From: Janthinobacterium lividum PAMC 25724
GTDB taxonomy: Bacteria; Pseudomonadota; Gammaproteobacteria; Burkholderiales; Burkholderiaceae_D
Length of the DNA: 64,000 nucleotides
Assembly: GCA_000242815.2 (NCBI GenBank)
Contig: AHHB01000037.1
Coordinates: 62,001-126,000 of the forward strand
Reading direction: 5' to 3'
Positions within the stretch are counted from its first letter, which is position 1. Each line of letters opens with the position of its first letter. Below are positions 17,192 through 26,688 of this stretch, in pieces. The notes under the pieces were generated by a model. The model searched no databases, was not told the origin of the DNA, and worked only from the letters and a program-made list of their open reading frames with translations. Both the position numbers and the translations under genes were made by a program.

Positions 17192-18301
17192 TCACACAGG
17201 CATCCTCGCATCGACCGGCGCCACCAGCAAATCTTGCAGCGGCCGGCGCAGCGAGCGCGCCTGAGCCGCAGGGCCGGCGCCGATGCGGCCAAAGAACACG
17301 GCCCGTTCGAGCACCGCCGCACCGAGTACGCCCTGGCATTGCAGCGCCAACTCCTGCGCCAGCTCCTGCATGCCTTCGGTGCGCGAAAAGGCTTGCCGTT
17401 CGCGCACATAACGGGCAAAAATCAGTGGTGTCAGTTCCGGCTGCAACTGCACTCCCAGCTGCGTGGCCGTCAGCCAGAAACGCTGCATGGCACGGCCCGC
17501 CGCCACGTAATCGTCGATGTGGCGCGCCGGCGCATCGGCCAGCAGCACGAAATGTGCGGCGCAATACAGCCCCGGCAGCAAATCCATCTGCAGCCGCGGG
17601 GCAATGGTGCCTCCCAGCCAGGTGTTGAAAAAATCCACGCGGCGCCAGCTATGCATGACCCAGCGCATCAGGCGCCCTGTGATCGGATCGATACCCAGCG
17701 CCTGCTCCGGGATGCGCTCGCTACTGAAACGCGCGCCCCATTCGATCACGTCACGGTGCACCTTGTGCGCTTCGGGCATGGTCAGACGCAGCTTCGCATT
17801 ATCGAACAGCAGGCGCGCGCAGGCCAGGCGCGCGCGCCAGCCTTCGAACCATTGCACGCCGTAGCCGGGCGGCAAACTGGCGGCCAGCGCCGCCTTTTCG
17901 CTGGCGCGCAGGCGGCGCGTGCTGAGCCGTCGTCGCTGCACGCTGCGCTGTGGCAGGAACGCCGCCAAGGGGTCGGGCAGCATGCCTGGACTGTCGGCAA
18001 AGCGCACGTCAAACTTGGGCAAGGTTTCGGGCAAGCCGCCGCGCCGGTGCGCCTCCATGCACAAGCCATGGCTGCTGGCCGCCAAGGCCAGGCTTTCGAG
18101 CAAGGCGCCCACCGATAGCTGGCTGGGATGGCCGTCAAGGTCATACACGCAATGGCTGCGCGTATCGAAGCCATGCACGACGACATGGCGCGGCGCGACG
18201 ACTTCAAAGCGCCACGGTTGCGTATTATCGCCGCTGGGCGCCCAGCGCGCCTGGTCGAGGATGTTTTCCAGCACGGGATCGAGCAGCAGTGCTTGCGCCA
18301 T
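17192..18301 (-). CDS. nitroreductase-fold protein paired with an E1-like enzyme
   Basis: This 369-residue protein starts with ILDQARWAPSGDNTQPWRFE, the FMN-binding opening of nitroreductase-family flavoproteins, and keeps a second FMN-type block near GLYCAAHFVLLAD and AGRAMQRFWLTATQLG. It is longer than simple nitroreductases (about 200 residues) because of a central insertion (about 110-210). Its ATG directly follows the TAA of the ThiF-like gene (TAAATG), so the pair is co-translated. Mycobacterial Rv1355c-type proteins join both domains in one chain, which supports a joint function. The substrate is unknown. Confidence 0.8.
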   Translation of the reverse strand: MAQALLLDPVLENILDQARWAPSGDNTQPWRFEVVAPRHVVVHGFDTRSHCVYDLDGHPSQLSVGALLESLALAASSHGLCMEAHRRGGLPETLPKFDVRFADSPGMLPDPLAAFLPQRSVQRRRLSTRRLRASEKAALAASLPPGYGVQWFEGWRARLACARLLFDNAKLRLTMPEAHKVHRDVIEWGARFSSERIPEQALGIDPITGRLMRWVMHSWRRVDFFNTWLGGTIAPRLQMDLLPGLYCAAHFVLLADAPARHIDDYVAAGRAMQRFWLTATQLGVQLQPELTPLIFARYVRERQAFSRTEGMQELAQELALQCQGVLGAAVLERAVFFGRIGAGPAAQARSLRRPLQDLLVAPVDARMPV

Positions 18302-19171
18302 TTACGCCCCCTGCGCGGCGCGACGCCGCTTGATGATGGCCATGCTCAGGCGTTGCAGCGGATGACGGTTGCCCCCGGGACGCCATGTGTGCACGAGCTT
18401 GTTGCGGTAAGCGTCGAAATGCATGCCATGCGGCGCCGCCATTACCTTGCCGCGCTTCAAGAGTATTTTTAGTGCCTCGGTGGCGGCAGCGCCCGCACAC
18501 AGCTGGCACCCCATGATGGTCGACGGCCCGCGCCGCTGCTTGAGGTTGATGGCCGACGGGTCGACCAGGTAGCGGCCGTGCAAACCCGCCGGCGCCAGCC
18601 CGACCAGAAAACGCAAGGCTTTTTCTTCTTCAGGCAAGTCACCCCAGCCAAAATACGCGTCGAACGTCATGCCGCCCGGCATGAAGTTGAGCACGGCCGT
18701 CCCCATGCCCAGCGGCGCGGCCGTGATGGCAGGGATGCCGAGGCGCGCACAGCAGGCGAAGGTGGCTTGGCGCGCGGCAAAGGCGAAGAAATCCAGGCCG
18801 TCCACATACAGGTCGACACCGGCAAAAAACGCTGCCAGATTGCTGTCATGTATCCCGTCTGGAAACTGTTCAATCTCCAATTCAGGATTGATGTCCGTCG
18901 CCATCTGCGCCAGCACGGCGACCTTCGGCTGGCCCAGGGTGGACATCATGGCGCCGGCTTGGCGATTGAAGTTGGCGATATCGAAAGTGTCGAAATCGGC
19001 GATGTGAAAAGCACCGATACCCAGCCGCACCAGGGTCAGCAAATGCACGCCCCCTACGCCACCCATGCCGGCAATGGCCACGCGCTTGCCACGCAAGCTA
19101 TCCTGCTCGGCCGGCGTGACCCAGCCCAGGTTGCGGGCGAATGCTGCAGGATAAGAAAAACCGTCTGTCAT
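18302..19171 (-). CDS. ThiF/MoeB-like E1 adenylyltransferase family protein
   Basis: This 289-residue protein has the Rossmann nucleotide-binding motif GMGGVGG at 35-41, the downstream DFDTFDIANFNRQ segment (Asp plus Asn-Arg of the ATP site) and a CQLC pair followed by AAATEALKILL. Canonical E1-like enzymes adenylate the C-terminus of a ubiquitin-like carrier (ThiS, MoaD) before sulfur transfer. No carrier gene or cysteine desulfurase is nearby. With the nitroreductase-like gene immediately downstream it resembles peptide- or small-molecule-modifying pairs, but there is no YcaO gene and no precursor peptide in view. Confidence 0.85.
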   Translation of the reverse strand: MTDGFSYPAAFARNLGWVTPAEQDSLRGKRVAIAGMGGVGGVHLLTLVRLGIGAFHIADFDTFDIANFNRQAGAMMSTLGQPKVAVLAQMATDINPELEIEQFPDGIHDSNLAAFFAGVDLYVDGLDFFAFAARQATFACCARLGIPAITAAPLGMGTAVLNFMPGGMTFDAYFGWGDLPEEEKALRFLVGLAPAGLHGRYLVDPSAINLKQRRGPSTIMGCQLCAGAAATEALKILLKRGKVMAAPHGMHFDAYRNKLVHTWRPGGNRHPLQRLSMAIIKRRRAAQGA

Positions 19172-19253
19172 GCCAACCTCTTCTGTATGTTCCTAAAGAA
19201 CCAAGAATAGTTTGACAGACGGTCGGGCGATAAGTTCCCGCCAGGATGACGGC

Positions 19254-20840
19254 TTAGCGCGCCAGACGGCGTGGCGCAGCCACTGCCGTGTGCAAGGGCA
19301 GCGCCACATGCCGCGCCGCTGCGTCCACCTTGAACACGCTGACGATCTGTGCCAGCCCGGCCGCCTGCTCGTTCATGGCTTGCGCTGCTGCCGAAGCCTG
19401 CTCGACCAGCGCCGAGTTTTGCTGCGTCATGTTATCCATCTCGGCGATGGCCTGGTTGATCTGCTCGATACCGGTGCTTTGCTCGGCGCTGGCCGAGGAA
19501 ATCTCGGCCACGATATCGGTCACATGCTGCACGCTGCTAACGACTTTTTCCATCGTCTCGCCCGCCAGCGCCACCAGTTTTTCACCGGCGCCCACTTGCT
19601 CGGCGGAACTATCGATCAATTGCTTGATTTCCTTGGCAGCGGCCGCCGAACGCTGCGCCAGGTTGCGTACTTCGCTGGCCACTACGGCGAAGCCACGGCC
19701 CTGCTCGCCTGCACGCGCCGCCTCCACTGCGGCGTTCAAGGCGAGGATATTGGTCTGGAAGGCGATGCCGTCGATGACGGCAATGATGTCGCCGATCTTT
19801 TTCGACGAGGCATTGATGGCACCCATGGTGTCGACCACCTGGCTCACCACACCGCCCGCCTGGGTCGCCACTTGCGAGGCAGAAATGGCCAACTGGTTGG
19901 CCTGGCGCGCATTGTCCGCATTCTGGCGCACAGTGGAAGTCATCTCTTCCATGGTCGACGCAGTTTCTTCCAATGATCCCGCCTGCTGTTCCGTGCGCGC
20001 AGACAGGTCGTGGTTACCCGAGGCAATCTCGCCCGACGCCGTGGAAATAGCATCGGCATCGTTGCGCACCTGGCTCACCAGGTGCGCCAGATTGTCGCGC
20101 ATGGCCTTGATCGCCATCAACAAGCTGTCCGTATCGCCCGGGCGCGTATCGATGTGCGTGGTCAGGTCGCCCTGAGCGATTTGCGCGACGATGCTGACCG
20201 CATAGTCGGGTTCGCCGCCCAGCTGGGCCAGGATGCGGCGCAACATCAGGGCCGCCAAGGCGCCCACCACCAGCATCAGCGCGCCGCCAATCGCCAGCAG
20301 CACGCCGGCCTGGTCCCAAAACTTATCGTTGATATCATCGATATAGGTGGCGGTGCCGATCACCCAGTTCCAGGGCGCAAATTTCACCACCGCGTACATC
20401 TTCGCCACGCGCTCCTTCACGCCGGGACGCGTACCGTCGGCTTGCACCAGGCCGATGCGGCTACTGGCCAGCGCTGCCCGGTAGCGGTCACCCGACTGCT
20501 GCATATTTTTTTGCGGCGTGCCGATGCGCGCAGGATTCGGATGTACGTACAGCAAGTCGGTACTGAAGTCGCGCACAAAATAATACATCTCGTCCTTGAC
20601 GAAACTGCCGAGGGCCAGCTTGGCCTGCTGCTGGGCCTGCTCACGCGTGAGCTTACCCGACTGTTCCAGCGCATACGCCTTTTCCACCGACGCATTGGCC
20701 AGCTCCACCAGCACCGTCAATTGTTCGACCCTTTCGGCCATCATGGTCTGGCGCAAGGAATACAGAGAGAATGAAGCGATGAGGACGATGCCCAGCAAGG
20801 TGCTGAAACACAATAAAAGAATGCGCGAACGGAGAGTCAT
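19254..20840 (-). CDS. methyl-accepting chemotaxis protein with single Cache sensor
   Basis: This 528-residue receptor has a first membrane helix at about 5-28, a periplasmic sCache-type domain ([30 protein letters not shown]), a second helix near 180-205, a HAMP segment and a long cytoplasmic coiled coil. The hairpin tip [20 protein letters not shown] and following residues at about 360-395 bind CheA/CheW. The C-terminus ends in RRLAR without a CheR-docking pentapeptide. The start at 20840 places the first helix correctly; upstream codons are AT-rich non-coding. The ligand is unknown. It reads toward the E1-like pair with an 82-base gap. Confidence 0.93.
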   Translation of the reverse strand: MTLRSRILLLCFSTLLGIVLIASFSLYSLRQTMMAERVEQLTVLVELANASVEKAYALEQSGKLTREQAQQQAKLALGSFVKDEMYYFVRDFSTDLLYVHPNPARIGTPQKNMQQSGDRYRAALASSRIGLVQADGTRPGVKERVAKMYAVVKFAPWNWVIGTATYIDDINDKFWDQAGVLLAIGGALMLVVGALAALMLRRILAQLGGEPDYAVSIVAQIAQGDLTTHIDTRPGDTDSLLMAIKAMRDNLAHLVSQVRNDADAISTASGEIASGNHDLSARTEQQAGSLEETASTMEEMTSTVRQNADNARQANQLAISASQVATQAGGVVSQVVDTMGAINASSKKIGDIIAVIDGIAFQTNILALNAAVEAARAGEQGRGFAVVASEVRNLAQRSAAAAKEIKQLIDSSAEQVGAGEKLVALAGETMEKVVSSVQHVTDIVAEISSASAEQSTGIEQINQAIAEMDNMTQQNSALVEQASAAAQAMNEQAAGLAQIVSVFKVDAAARHVALPLHTAVAAPRRLAR

Positions 20841-20910
20841 GGTAGCCCGTGTAAAAAAATGCAGCGTGGAATTATAAACAATTTCCATAAGGAAATCTTT
20901 TCAAAAATGC

Positions 20911-20959
20911 AAAGCGGGCGGCGCTACCAGGCTGATGCCCGGCAGACACCGCCCGCTTT
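20911..20959 (-). terminator. hairpin after the 65-residue protein gene
   Basis: AAAGCGGGCGG (20911-20921) pairs with CCGCCCGCTTT (20949-20959). On the minus strand the stem is followed by GCATTTTTG. The loop is large (27 bases), so termination is likely but not certain. Confidence 0.6.
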
Positions 20960-20985
20960 GATACTACTCGAATGTCGTTAGCAGA

Positions 20986-21183
20986 TCACGCCAGCGCTTC
21001 CTTGGCTGCCTCTTCCGGCGTCAAGCCATCGTAAAATTGATCGGTGAACCATTCGACCTGCTCTTCGATATGGTCTTGCGCCTGCGCCACAGTGGCGCCA
21101 CCAGCCACGAGGAAGCCTTCGACCTCGATACACCAGTTGATCAACTCCAGGGTTTCCGGGTCGAGCTCTTCTTTCTTAGCCAT
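20986..21183 (-). CDS. small acidic hypothetical protein, 65 residues
   Basis: AAGGAAATACG precedes the ATG, a good ribosome site. The product (MAKKEELDPETLELINWCIE...) is acidic, helical and soluble, with a C-terminal GLTPEEAAKEALA segment. I do not recognise a family. It is a separate unit between the chemoreceptor and the M16 peptidase, with its own hairpin terminator at 20911. Confidence 0.75.
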   Translation of the reverse strand: MAKKEELDPETLELINWCIEVEGFLVAGGATVAQAQDHIEEQVEWFTDQFYDGLTPEEAAKEALA

Positions 21184-21278
21184 CGTATTTCCTTGCTTGT
21201 AAAATTGCGATATCAGATCAATAATGCATAGTTTAACAGCTTCGGCGTCCTGCGCCCCCTGCTGCTAAACAATAAAAA

Positions 21279-24122
21279 TTACTTGACAGCAACTTCTTTG
21301 CGTTCCGGGTAAAGCACCACTTGCACATAATTGTGCAAGTCCAGATAGCGCTGCGCCGCCTGCTTGACCGCTTGCGGCGTGATGGCGCCCACGCGCTGCG
21401 CATAGCGCAGCGTATGCTCAAGATCGCGGCCCTGCGTCACAGAACCCATCAGTTGCTTCATCCAGTAACCATTTTCCCGCAAGGATTTCTGCTGGCGCGT
21501 GATCCAGTTCAGCTTAACCTTTTCCAGGTCGGCTATGGACGGCCCCTCGGCCTTCATTTTGTTGATTTCGGCAAAGGCCGCAGCGATTACCTTGTCCACG
21601 TTCTCCGGCCCCGTCGGCAAGTTCAGCGCCACCGAATAATGGCCATACGGATGCTGGCCCATGAAAGTTTCAAAGCCGCCGCCATAGATCATGCTCATTT
21701 TTTCGCGTAGCACTTCGATGACTTTCAGGTTCAACACCTCGCCCAGCGCTTGCAGGGTCAATTTTTGCTCGTCCGAATATGCCACGGCGCCATTGAAGGT
21801 GATGGAAATCGTGCTCTTCGGCTCGCTGCCCATGTAAATATCCTTCTTGACGATCCCGGCCACCGGGCGCATGCCCACGTCGCGGTAGGCGTGCGGCAGC
21901 TCGGCCACCGGCAAGGTACCCAGGTAGCTGGCGATCAGCGGCTTGATCTTGTCGAGCTCAAAGCTACCGGCGAAGATGAAGGTCATGTCGCGCGCGCTGG
22001 AAAAGCGCTGACGGAAGATCTCCAGCGAGCGCTCCAGGCTCACCTTGTCAAAGTCGGCCACGCGCGGCACGCCATCGACGCGCGGGTTGTCGCCGAACAT
22101 GGCGTGCTGGATGGCATCGTAAAACACGGCTTCCGGCTGTGCCATACTGTTTTTCGCAAAGTCCTGCTGCTTGCCGATGAAGGACTGGTACAGACCGGCA
22201 TCCTGGCGCACGTCATGGAAATACAGCGTCACCAGTTGCAGCATGGCTTCCACGTCGGCGCTGCTGGACGAACCGCCAAAGCCTTCGCTCAGTTCGCCCA
22301 GCGAAGCGCCCACATTGACGGTCTTACCGGCCAGAACCTTTTGCAAATCGAGCGGCGCCAAGTCCTTCAAGCCCATGCTGCCGACCACGGCGCTGGCATA
22401 GCGGGCGTTGTAGATGTCGGCATCGCCAAACAGGGACTGGCCGCCGAAGCGGGTCGAGCCCATCAGCACCTGGTCATTCTGGAAGTCCGTCGGTTTCAGC
22501 AATACGCGTACGCCGTTGCCCAGGGTTAGCTGCGTCACGCCGGTGGCGCTATTCAATTTTTCGGCGACGATGCTGCCGCCGGCCGGCGGGCCGTCCATCA
22601 GCTTGCTGGCAAACACTTTTTCCTTGCGCGGCTCGACTTTTTGCTGCTCGGCGCGCGCCACTGCGTCGAGCAATTGCTGCTGCGTCGGCACAGTCGAGGC
22701 CGTATCGCCGGCTTTCGGCTCGGCACCCATGAAAACGACGAGTTTCTTTTGCTGGTCGGGGATGCCCCTGGCCGCCGCCGCATTGATTTCCTCTAAGCTG
22801 AGCTGCGGCATGAGTTCCTGCGCGTACAAAAATTCATTGGCGATGCCGGGGATGGCTTCCTGCTCCAGGAAATTGAGCGCATATTCGGCGACGAAACCGG
22901 CGGAATCGGACTTGTCGCGCTCGCTGTATGCGCGCTCGTAATTGCGCAAGCTGTTCTTGCGCGCGCGGTCCAGCTCATCCTGGCTGAAACCGAAGCGGCG
23001 CGCCCGCTCATCTTCCTGCACCAGCGCTTCAATGGCCGGCTGCACGCCGCCCTTGCCCAACAAGGCGTACGCGCTGAACGACTCGTAGCCGCGCACCAAC
23101 TTGCCCATGCTGCTGCCGCCGTCGATGAAGGGCGGGTTGGCTTGCTGCGTCAACTCTTGCATACGCGCGCTGAGCATCTGGCCGTACAGATTTTCGATCA
23201 TCTGGCGACGGTAATCGGCAATGGTGACGAGCTCTTGCGCAGGGCGGATCTGGTAGCGGATGAAGACTGTGTCGACCGATGCTTCCTTGTCCGTGATCAC
23301 CAACGCTTCCGTCTGCGCGCGCGGCGGCACTTCCGCATACAAACGAGGACGCGGGTGCACGGGGTTTTTCAGCTTGCCGAAATGCTGCTTGATGAGCTTT
23401 TCAGCCTGTTTCGGCTCGACGTCACCGACCACCATCACGGCCATCAGGTCGGGCCGGTACCAATCCTTGTAGAAACGCTTGATGGCTTCCGGCTTGAACG
23501 TTTTCAAGACAGATTCCTTGCCGATCGGAATACGTTGCGCATAGCGCGAACCGTTGAGCAGCTTCGGATACAGGACCTTGTTCATGCGGTCGCTGGCACC
23601 CTTGCCCAGGCGCGCCTCTTCCAGCACGATGCCGCGCTCGCTGTTGATGTCGGCCGGATTCAAGTTCAAGCCATGCGCCCAGTCTTCCAGCACGAGAAAA
23701 CCTTTTTCCAGGTTGCCCTTTTTTGTCGTGGGAATCGGCAAGATATACACGGTTTCGTCAAAGCTCGTGTAGGCGTTCAAGTCGGCGCCAAACTTCACGC
23801 CGATCGATTGCAAATAGGAAATCAACTGATTACGCTTGAAATGCGTGGACCCGTTGAAGGCCATGTGTTCCGTAAAATGCGCAAGGCCTTGCTGATCATC
23901 ATCTTCCAGGATGGAACCGGCTTTCACCACCAGGCGCAATTCCACTTTCTGGGCCGGACGGGCATTTTTCTTGATGTAATAGGTCAAGCCGTTCGGCAAT
24001 TTTCCTACGGTAACTTCTGGTGCCAGCGGCAGCGGATCGCTCAAACGGATTTCTGCCTGGGCCATGCAGGCGCACGCCAGCAAGACAGCGCCCGAGATCA
24101 GGCGTAATTTACTCAGCTTCAT
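21279..24122 (-). CDS. exported M16 (pitrilysin/insulinase) family zinc metallopeptidase
   Basis: This 947-residue protein has a signal peptide (residues 1-23, likely cleavage after AQA; a lipoprotein reading at LLAC is possible but less likely). The inverted zinc motif HFTEH is at 82-86, with the third ligand Glu163 exactly 77 residues after His86, so the N-terminal domain should be catalytic. Two further peptidase-like halves follow (about 220-420 and 520-940), as usual for the PqqL-like periplasmic members. It should degrade peptides in the periplasm. It diverges from the ribB riboswitch unit. Confidence 0.92.
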   Translation of the reverse strand: MKLSKLRLISGAVLLACACMAQAEIRLSDPLPLAPEVTVGKLPNGLTYYIKKNARPAQKVELRLVVKAGSILEDDDQQGLAHFTEHMAFNGSTHFKRNQLISYLQSIGVKFGADLNAYTSFDETVYILPIPTTKKGNLEKGFLVLEDWAHGLNLNPADINSERGIVLEEARLGKGASDRMNKVLYPKLLNGSRYAQRIPIGKESVLKTFKPEAIKRFYKDWYRPDLMAVMVVGDVEPKQAEKLIKQHFGKLKNPVHPRPRLYAEVPPRAQTEALVITDKEASVDTVFIRYQIRPAQELVTIADYRRQMIENLYGQMLSARMQELTQQANPPFIDGGSSMGKLVRGYESFSAYALLGKGGVQPAIEALVQEDERARRFGFSQDELDRARKNSLRNYERAYSERDKSDSAGFVAEYALNFLEQEAIPGIANEFLYAQELMPQLSLEEINAAAARGIPDQQKKLVVFMGAEPKAGDTASTVPTQQQLLDAVARAEQQKVEPRKEKVFASKLMDGPPAGGSIVAEKLNSATGVTQLTLGNGVRVLLKPTDFQNDQVLMGSTRFGGQSLFGDADIYNARYASAVVGSMGLKDLAPLDLQKVLAGKTVNVGASLGELSEGFGGSSSSADVEAMLQLVTLYFHDVRQDAGLYQSFIGKQQDFAKNSMAQPEAVFYDAIQHAMFGDNPRVDGVPRVADFDKVSLERSLEIFRQRFSSARDMTFIFAGSFELDKIKPLIASYLGTLPVAELPHAYRDVGMRPVAGIVKKDIYMGSEPKSTISITFNGAVAYSDEQKLTLQALGEVLNLKVIEVLREKMSMIYGGGFETFMGQHPYGHYSVALNLPTGPENVDKVIAAAFAEINKMKAEGPSIADLEKVKLNWITRQQKSLRENGYWMKQLMGSVTQGRDLEHTLRYAQRVGAITPQAVKQAAQRYLDLHNYVQVVLYPERKEVAVK

Positions 24123-24182
24123 GTATTCTCAAGGGTAATATTGGGTCACCATACCTTACACTAAAATCATCTTTCCGCCCTT

Positions 24183-24275
24183 AAAAACAGCTTAGGAGAA
24201 ACTGTTTTTCTTATGCAACTTTGCCCGACAAGAAACTTGACAGTGCCTCGCCACACTTTTCATCTGTGCTAAAGT
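24183..24275 (+). promoter_or_regulatory. divergent promoter region upstream of the FMN riboswitch
   Basis: AAAAACAG (24183-24190) and CTGTTTTT (24202-24209) form an inverted repeat. A perfect TTGACA is at 24237-24242, but the hexamer 17 bases later (TCATCT) is poor; TAAAGT at 24270-24275 is an alternative -10. The transcript should start shortly before 24310 and carry the riboswitch. Confidence 0.4.
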
Positions 24276-24309
24276 ATTGCCGCCGGTCATGTGGACCGGC
24301 ACAACAATA

Positions 24310-24461
24310 CGTCTTCGGGGCGGGGTGCAATTCCCCACCGGCGGTAAGACCGGCAACGGTCAAGCCCGCGAGCGCCTGTCAAACATCGTTTGGCAGGGTC
24401 AGCAGATCTGGTGTAACTCCAGAGCCGACGGTATAGTCCGGATGAAAGAAGATGTGCAGTA
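24310..24461 (+). promoter_or_regulatory. FMN riboswitch (RFN element)
   Basis: The conserved landmarks appear in order: GGGGCGGGGTGCAATTCCCC, ACCGGCGGTAA, AGCCCGCGAGCGC, a variable stem with CAGATCTGGTGTAACTCC, AGAGCCGACGGT, ATAGTCCGGATGAAAG and GATG near the 3' end. It senses flavin mononucleotide and lowers ribB expression when FMN is plentiful. The 90 bases to the ATG hold CATCGCC-AC-GGCGATG (24475-24490) without a U-run, so control is more likely at translation, through GAGGAG at 24536-24541, than at termination. Confidence 0.95.
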
Positions 24462-24551
24462 GTGTGCTGTCCCATCGCCACGGCGATGCGGTCAGTTGCG
24501 TCTATTCGCTTGCCCTGCAGCGTTTTTCGCCTATGCGAGGAGCGTTTCGCC

Positions 24552-25199
24552 ATGTTAGTCAACAGCTACACCCTGCTTTCCAATGACTTGGAAGGTCGCA
24601 TCCAATCCGCGCTGGCCGCCATGCGCGCCGGTATTCCCGTCATTCTGCTCGACGATTTCGACCGCGAAAATGAAGCCGATCTGATCTTGTCGGCGGAAAA
24701 AATCACGCACGAAACCATGGCTTTGCTGATCCGCGAGTGCAGCGGCATCGTCTGCCTGTGCCTGCCGACGGACGTCGTCAGCGCGCTGGAATTGCCGCCC
24801 ATGTCGTCCGACAATGGCAGCCGCTACGGCACGCCATTTACGGTATCGATCGAGGCGCGCGACGGCGTCACAACGGGCGTATCGGCCGTCGACCGCGTGA
24901 CCACCATCCGCGCCGCCATCGCCAAGGACGCCAAGCCGGCCGACCTCGTGCGCCCTGGCCACGTCTTCCCCCTGCGCGCTGCGCCCGGTGGCGTGCTAGA
25001 GCGCCGTGGCCACACGGAAGGCTCCGTCGACCTGTCGCGCATGGCGGGCCTGAACCCTGCCGCCGTATTGTGCGAACTGATGAACCCGGACGGCAGCATG
25101 ATGCGCGGCGACGATATCGAGCGCTTTGCCGAACTGCATGGCATGCCTATTCTGACCATCGAAGAACTGGTGGCGTGGCGCAGCACGCGCGAACAGTAA
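24552..25199 (+). CDS. ribB: 3,4-dihydroxy-2-butanone-4-phosphate synthase
   Basis: This enzyme converts ribulose 5-phosphate to 3,4-dihydroxy-2-butanone 4-phosphate plus formate, one of the two inputs to riboflavin. The protein has 215 residues, the length of monofunctional RibB. Conserved blocks are visible: [12 protein letters not shown] (acidic metal loop, 34-45), [37 protein letters not shown] and [11 protein letters not shown]. The GTP cyclohydrolase II domain found in RibBA is absent. ATG 24552 follows GAGGAG; the frame is open upstream but that part is riboswitch RNA. Control by the FMN riboswitch is clear. Confidence 0.96.
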   Translation: MLVNSYTLLSNDLEGRIQSALAAMRAGIPVILLDDFDRENEADLILSAEKITHETMALLIRECSGIVCLCLPTDVVSALELPPMSSDNGSRYGTPFTVSIEARDGVTTGVSAVDRVTTIRAAIAKDAKPADLVRPGHVFPLRAAPGGVLERRGHTEGSVDLSRMAGLNPAAVLCELMNPDGSMMRGDDIERFAELHGMPILTIEELVAWRSTREQ

Positions 25200-25203
25200 G
25201 CGC

Positions 25204-26166
25204 TCAGGCGGCGGCCACGGCCTTGGGCAAATGTACATGTTTGTACACGAGGCCCGCCGCCAGGCCATACGCGACGGCAATCGTCGCGTAGGCCAGCGGC
25301 AAACGCAGCGACCAGTCCTGCAGCATGTGCAGGATGCTGCCGATCAACGCCACGCCCACCAAGGCGCCGATTTGCCGGTTCGCATTCAGGGCCGCCGCCG
25401 CACTGTTCGCATGCTGCTTGCCGGCCACCCGCATCACGGTGGCCGTCATGGCGGGAATGGCAATGCCGATGGCCACGTTCATGACAGCCGTGCCCAGCGC
25501 CAGCAGCGCGTACGGCGTACCCGGACGCAAGCCCATCAGCAGCAAGGCCATGACGGCGCCCACCAGCAAACCAGCCAGCATGGGCAAGCGCGTGCCATGA
25601 CGTGCCGCAATACTTCCCGCCATGAAGTTCCCCACCGTATAGGCCGCCATCATGGGCAACAGGCGCAAGCCCGACTGCAAGGCATCGGCGCCGCCAGACT
25701 GCTGCAGGAACAGGCTCAATAAAAACAGCTGGCCAAAAACGCAGAAATTAATCAAGAAGCCCACGCCATTGGCCGCGCCAAAGCTGCTGCTATAAAACAA
25801 TTCACGCGGCAACAGCGGATGGCTGCCGCGACGCTCGCGCCGCAACAATTGCCAGGCCGACAGGACCATCAATGCCCCCGCCGCCAGCACGCCAGGCGAC
25901 AGCCAGCCCAGCACTGGGCCTTCGATCAAGGTAAAACTCAGGCCCGCCAGCGCCGCCACACCGAGCACATGGCTGAACAGCGACAAGGCGCGCTGCTGGC
26001 GCGCCGGCGCGGCCAGCAGCACTTGCGCCATGACGATGGCCAGCACGCCCAGCGGCACATTCACCCAGAAGACGCTGCGCCAGCCGAACTGATGTACGAG
26101 GATGCCGCCGATCAGGGGGCCGGATGCGCCCGCCACGCCCACCAGCGCCGACCAGGCGCCCAGCAT
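25204..26166 (-). pseudogene. 5'-truncated MFS drug efflux transporter (EmrB/QacA, 14-helix type)
   Basis: The 320 residues start inside the family: the opening AWSALVGVAGASGPLIGGILV is the motif-C helix that normally begins near residue 140, so helices 1-4 or 5 are absent. In frame upstream, similarity continues for about eight codons (AAGLPRTR) and then meets a TAG, and the next 100 bases show no transporter-like coding. The remaining C-terminal helices look intact. A protein without the first helices should not transport. It is convergent with ribB, 4 bases apart. Confidence 0.7.
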
Positions 26167-26316
26167 GCGCGTGCGTGGCAGCCCGGCAGCCTAGCCGCAC
26201 ACAATCATTCTCAAAAGAAACTTTATTTCTTATGAGTCTGATAAAATTCGCAACCCCGTCGCGCCCAGCCGCCGCCACGCCGCCGCGGGATCCCTCAATC
26301 CTCATGGAGAATTTTT

Positions 26317-26640
26317 ATGCTTATCTGGCAAGGCTTCGGCATACTCGCCCCCCTTATCTGTTTTATCGTCGTACTGGCCGCACAAGCGCTGTTTGGCGCC
26401 ACCCTGGGCGAGGAATACACGAAGAGCCACACATGGACCCTGGCCCTGGCTTTCCTGCTGGCAGCGGCCGCCAGCTGGTATGCGGGCGTGCGCCTGAACA
26501 GCGCGCCCGGACGCGAATTGATCGACCCGAGCACGCAGGAAAAAGTGATCTTGCGCAAGCGCCACACCCTGTTCTGGATTCCGATGCAATACATCGCCGT
26601 GCTGATGGTCGTGATGGCCGGCTTCGCCCTGTTCGAATAG
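26317..26640 (+). CDS. small inner-membrane protein, 107 residues
   Basis: GGAGAA precedes the ATG. Three hydrophobic helices are visible: about 5-28, 39-58 and 88-105, with a polar loop (RLNSAPGRELIDPSTQEKVILRKRHTLFW) between the second and third. I know no function. It lies 48 bases ahead of the MlaE-like permease gene on the same strand and could share its transcript, but it does not resemble any known Mla component. Confidence 0.75.
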   Translation: MLIWQGFGILAPLICFIVVLAAQALFGATLGEEYTKSHTWTLALAFLLAAAASWYAGVRLNSAPGRELIDPSTQEKVILRKRHTLFWIPMQYIAVLMVVMAGFALFE

Positions 26641-26688
26641 GCGCGCACGCTAGCCGTGCTTGACGGGGCGGGCTGATGTTAAGATGCC

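Noticed and set aside
18302-19171. Naming the E1-like gene moeB, thiF or tcdA
   Set aside because: No ThiS/MoaD carrier or pathway gene is adjacent and the pairing with a nitroreductase-like protein differs from all three.
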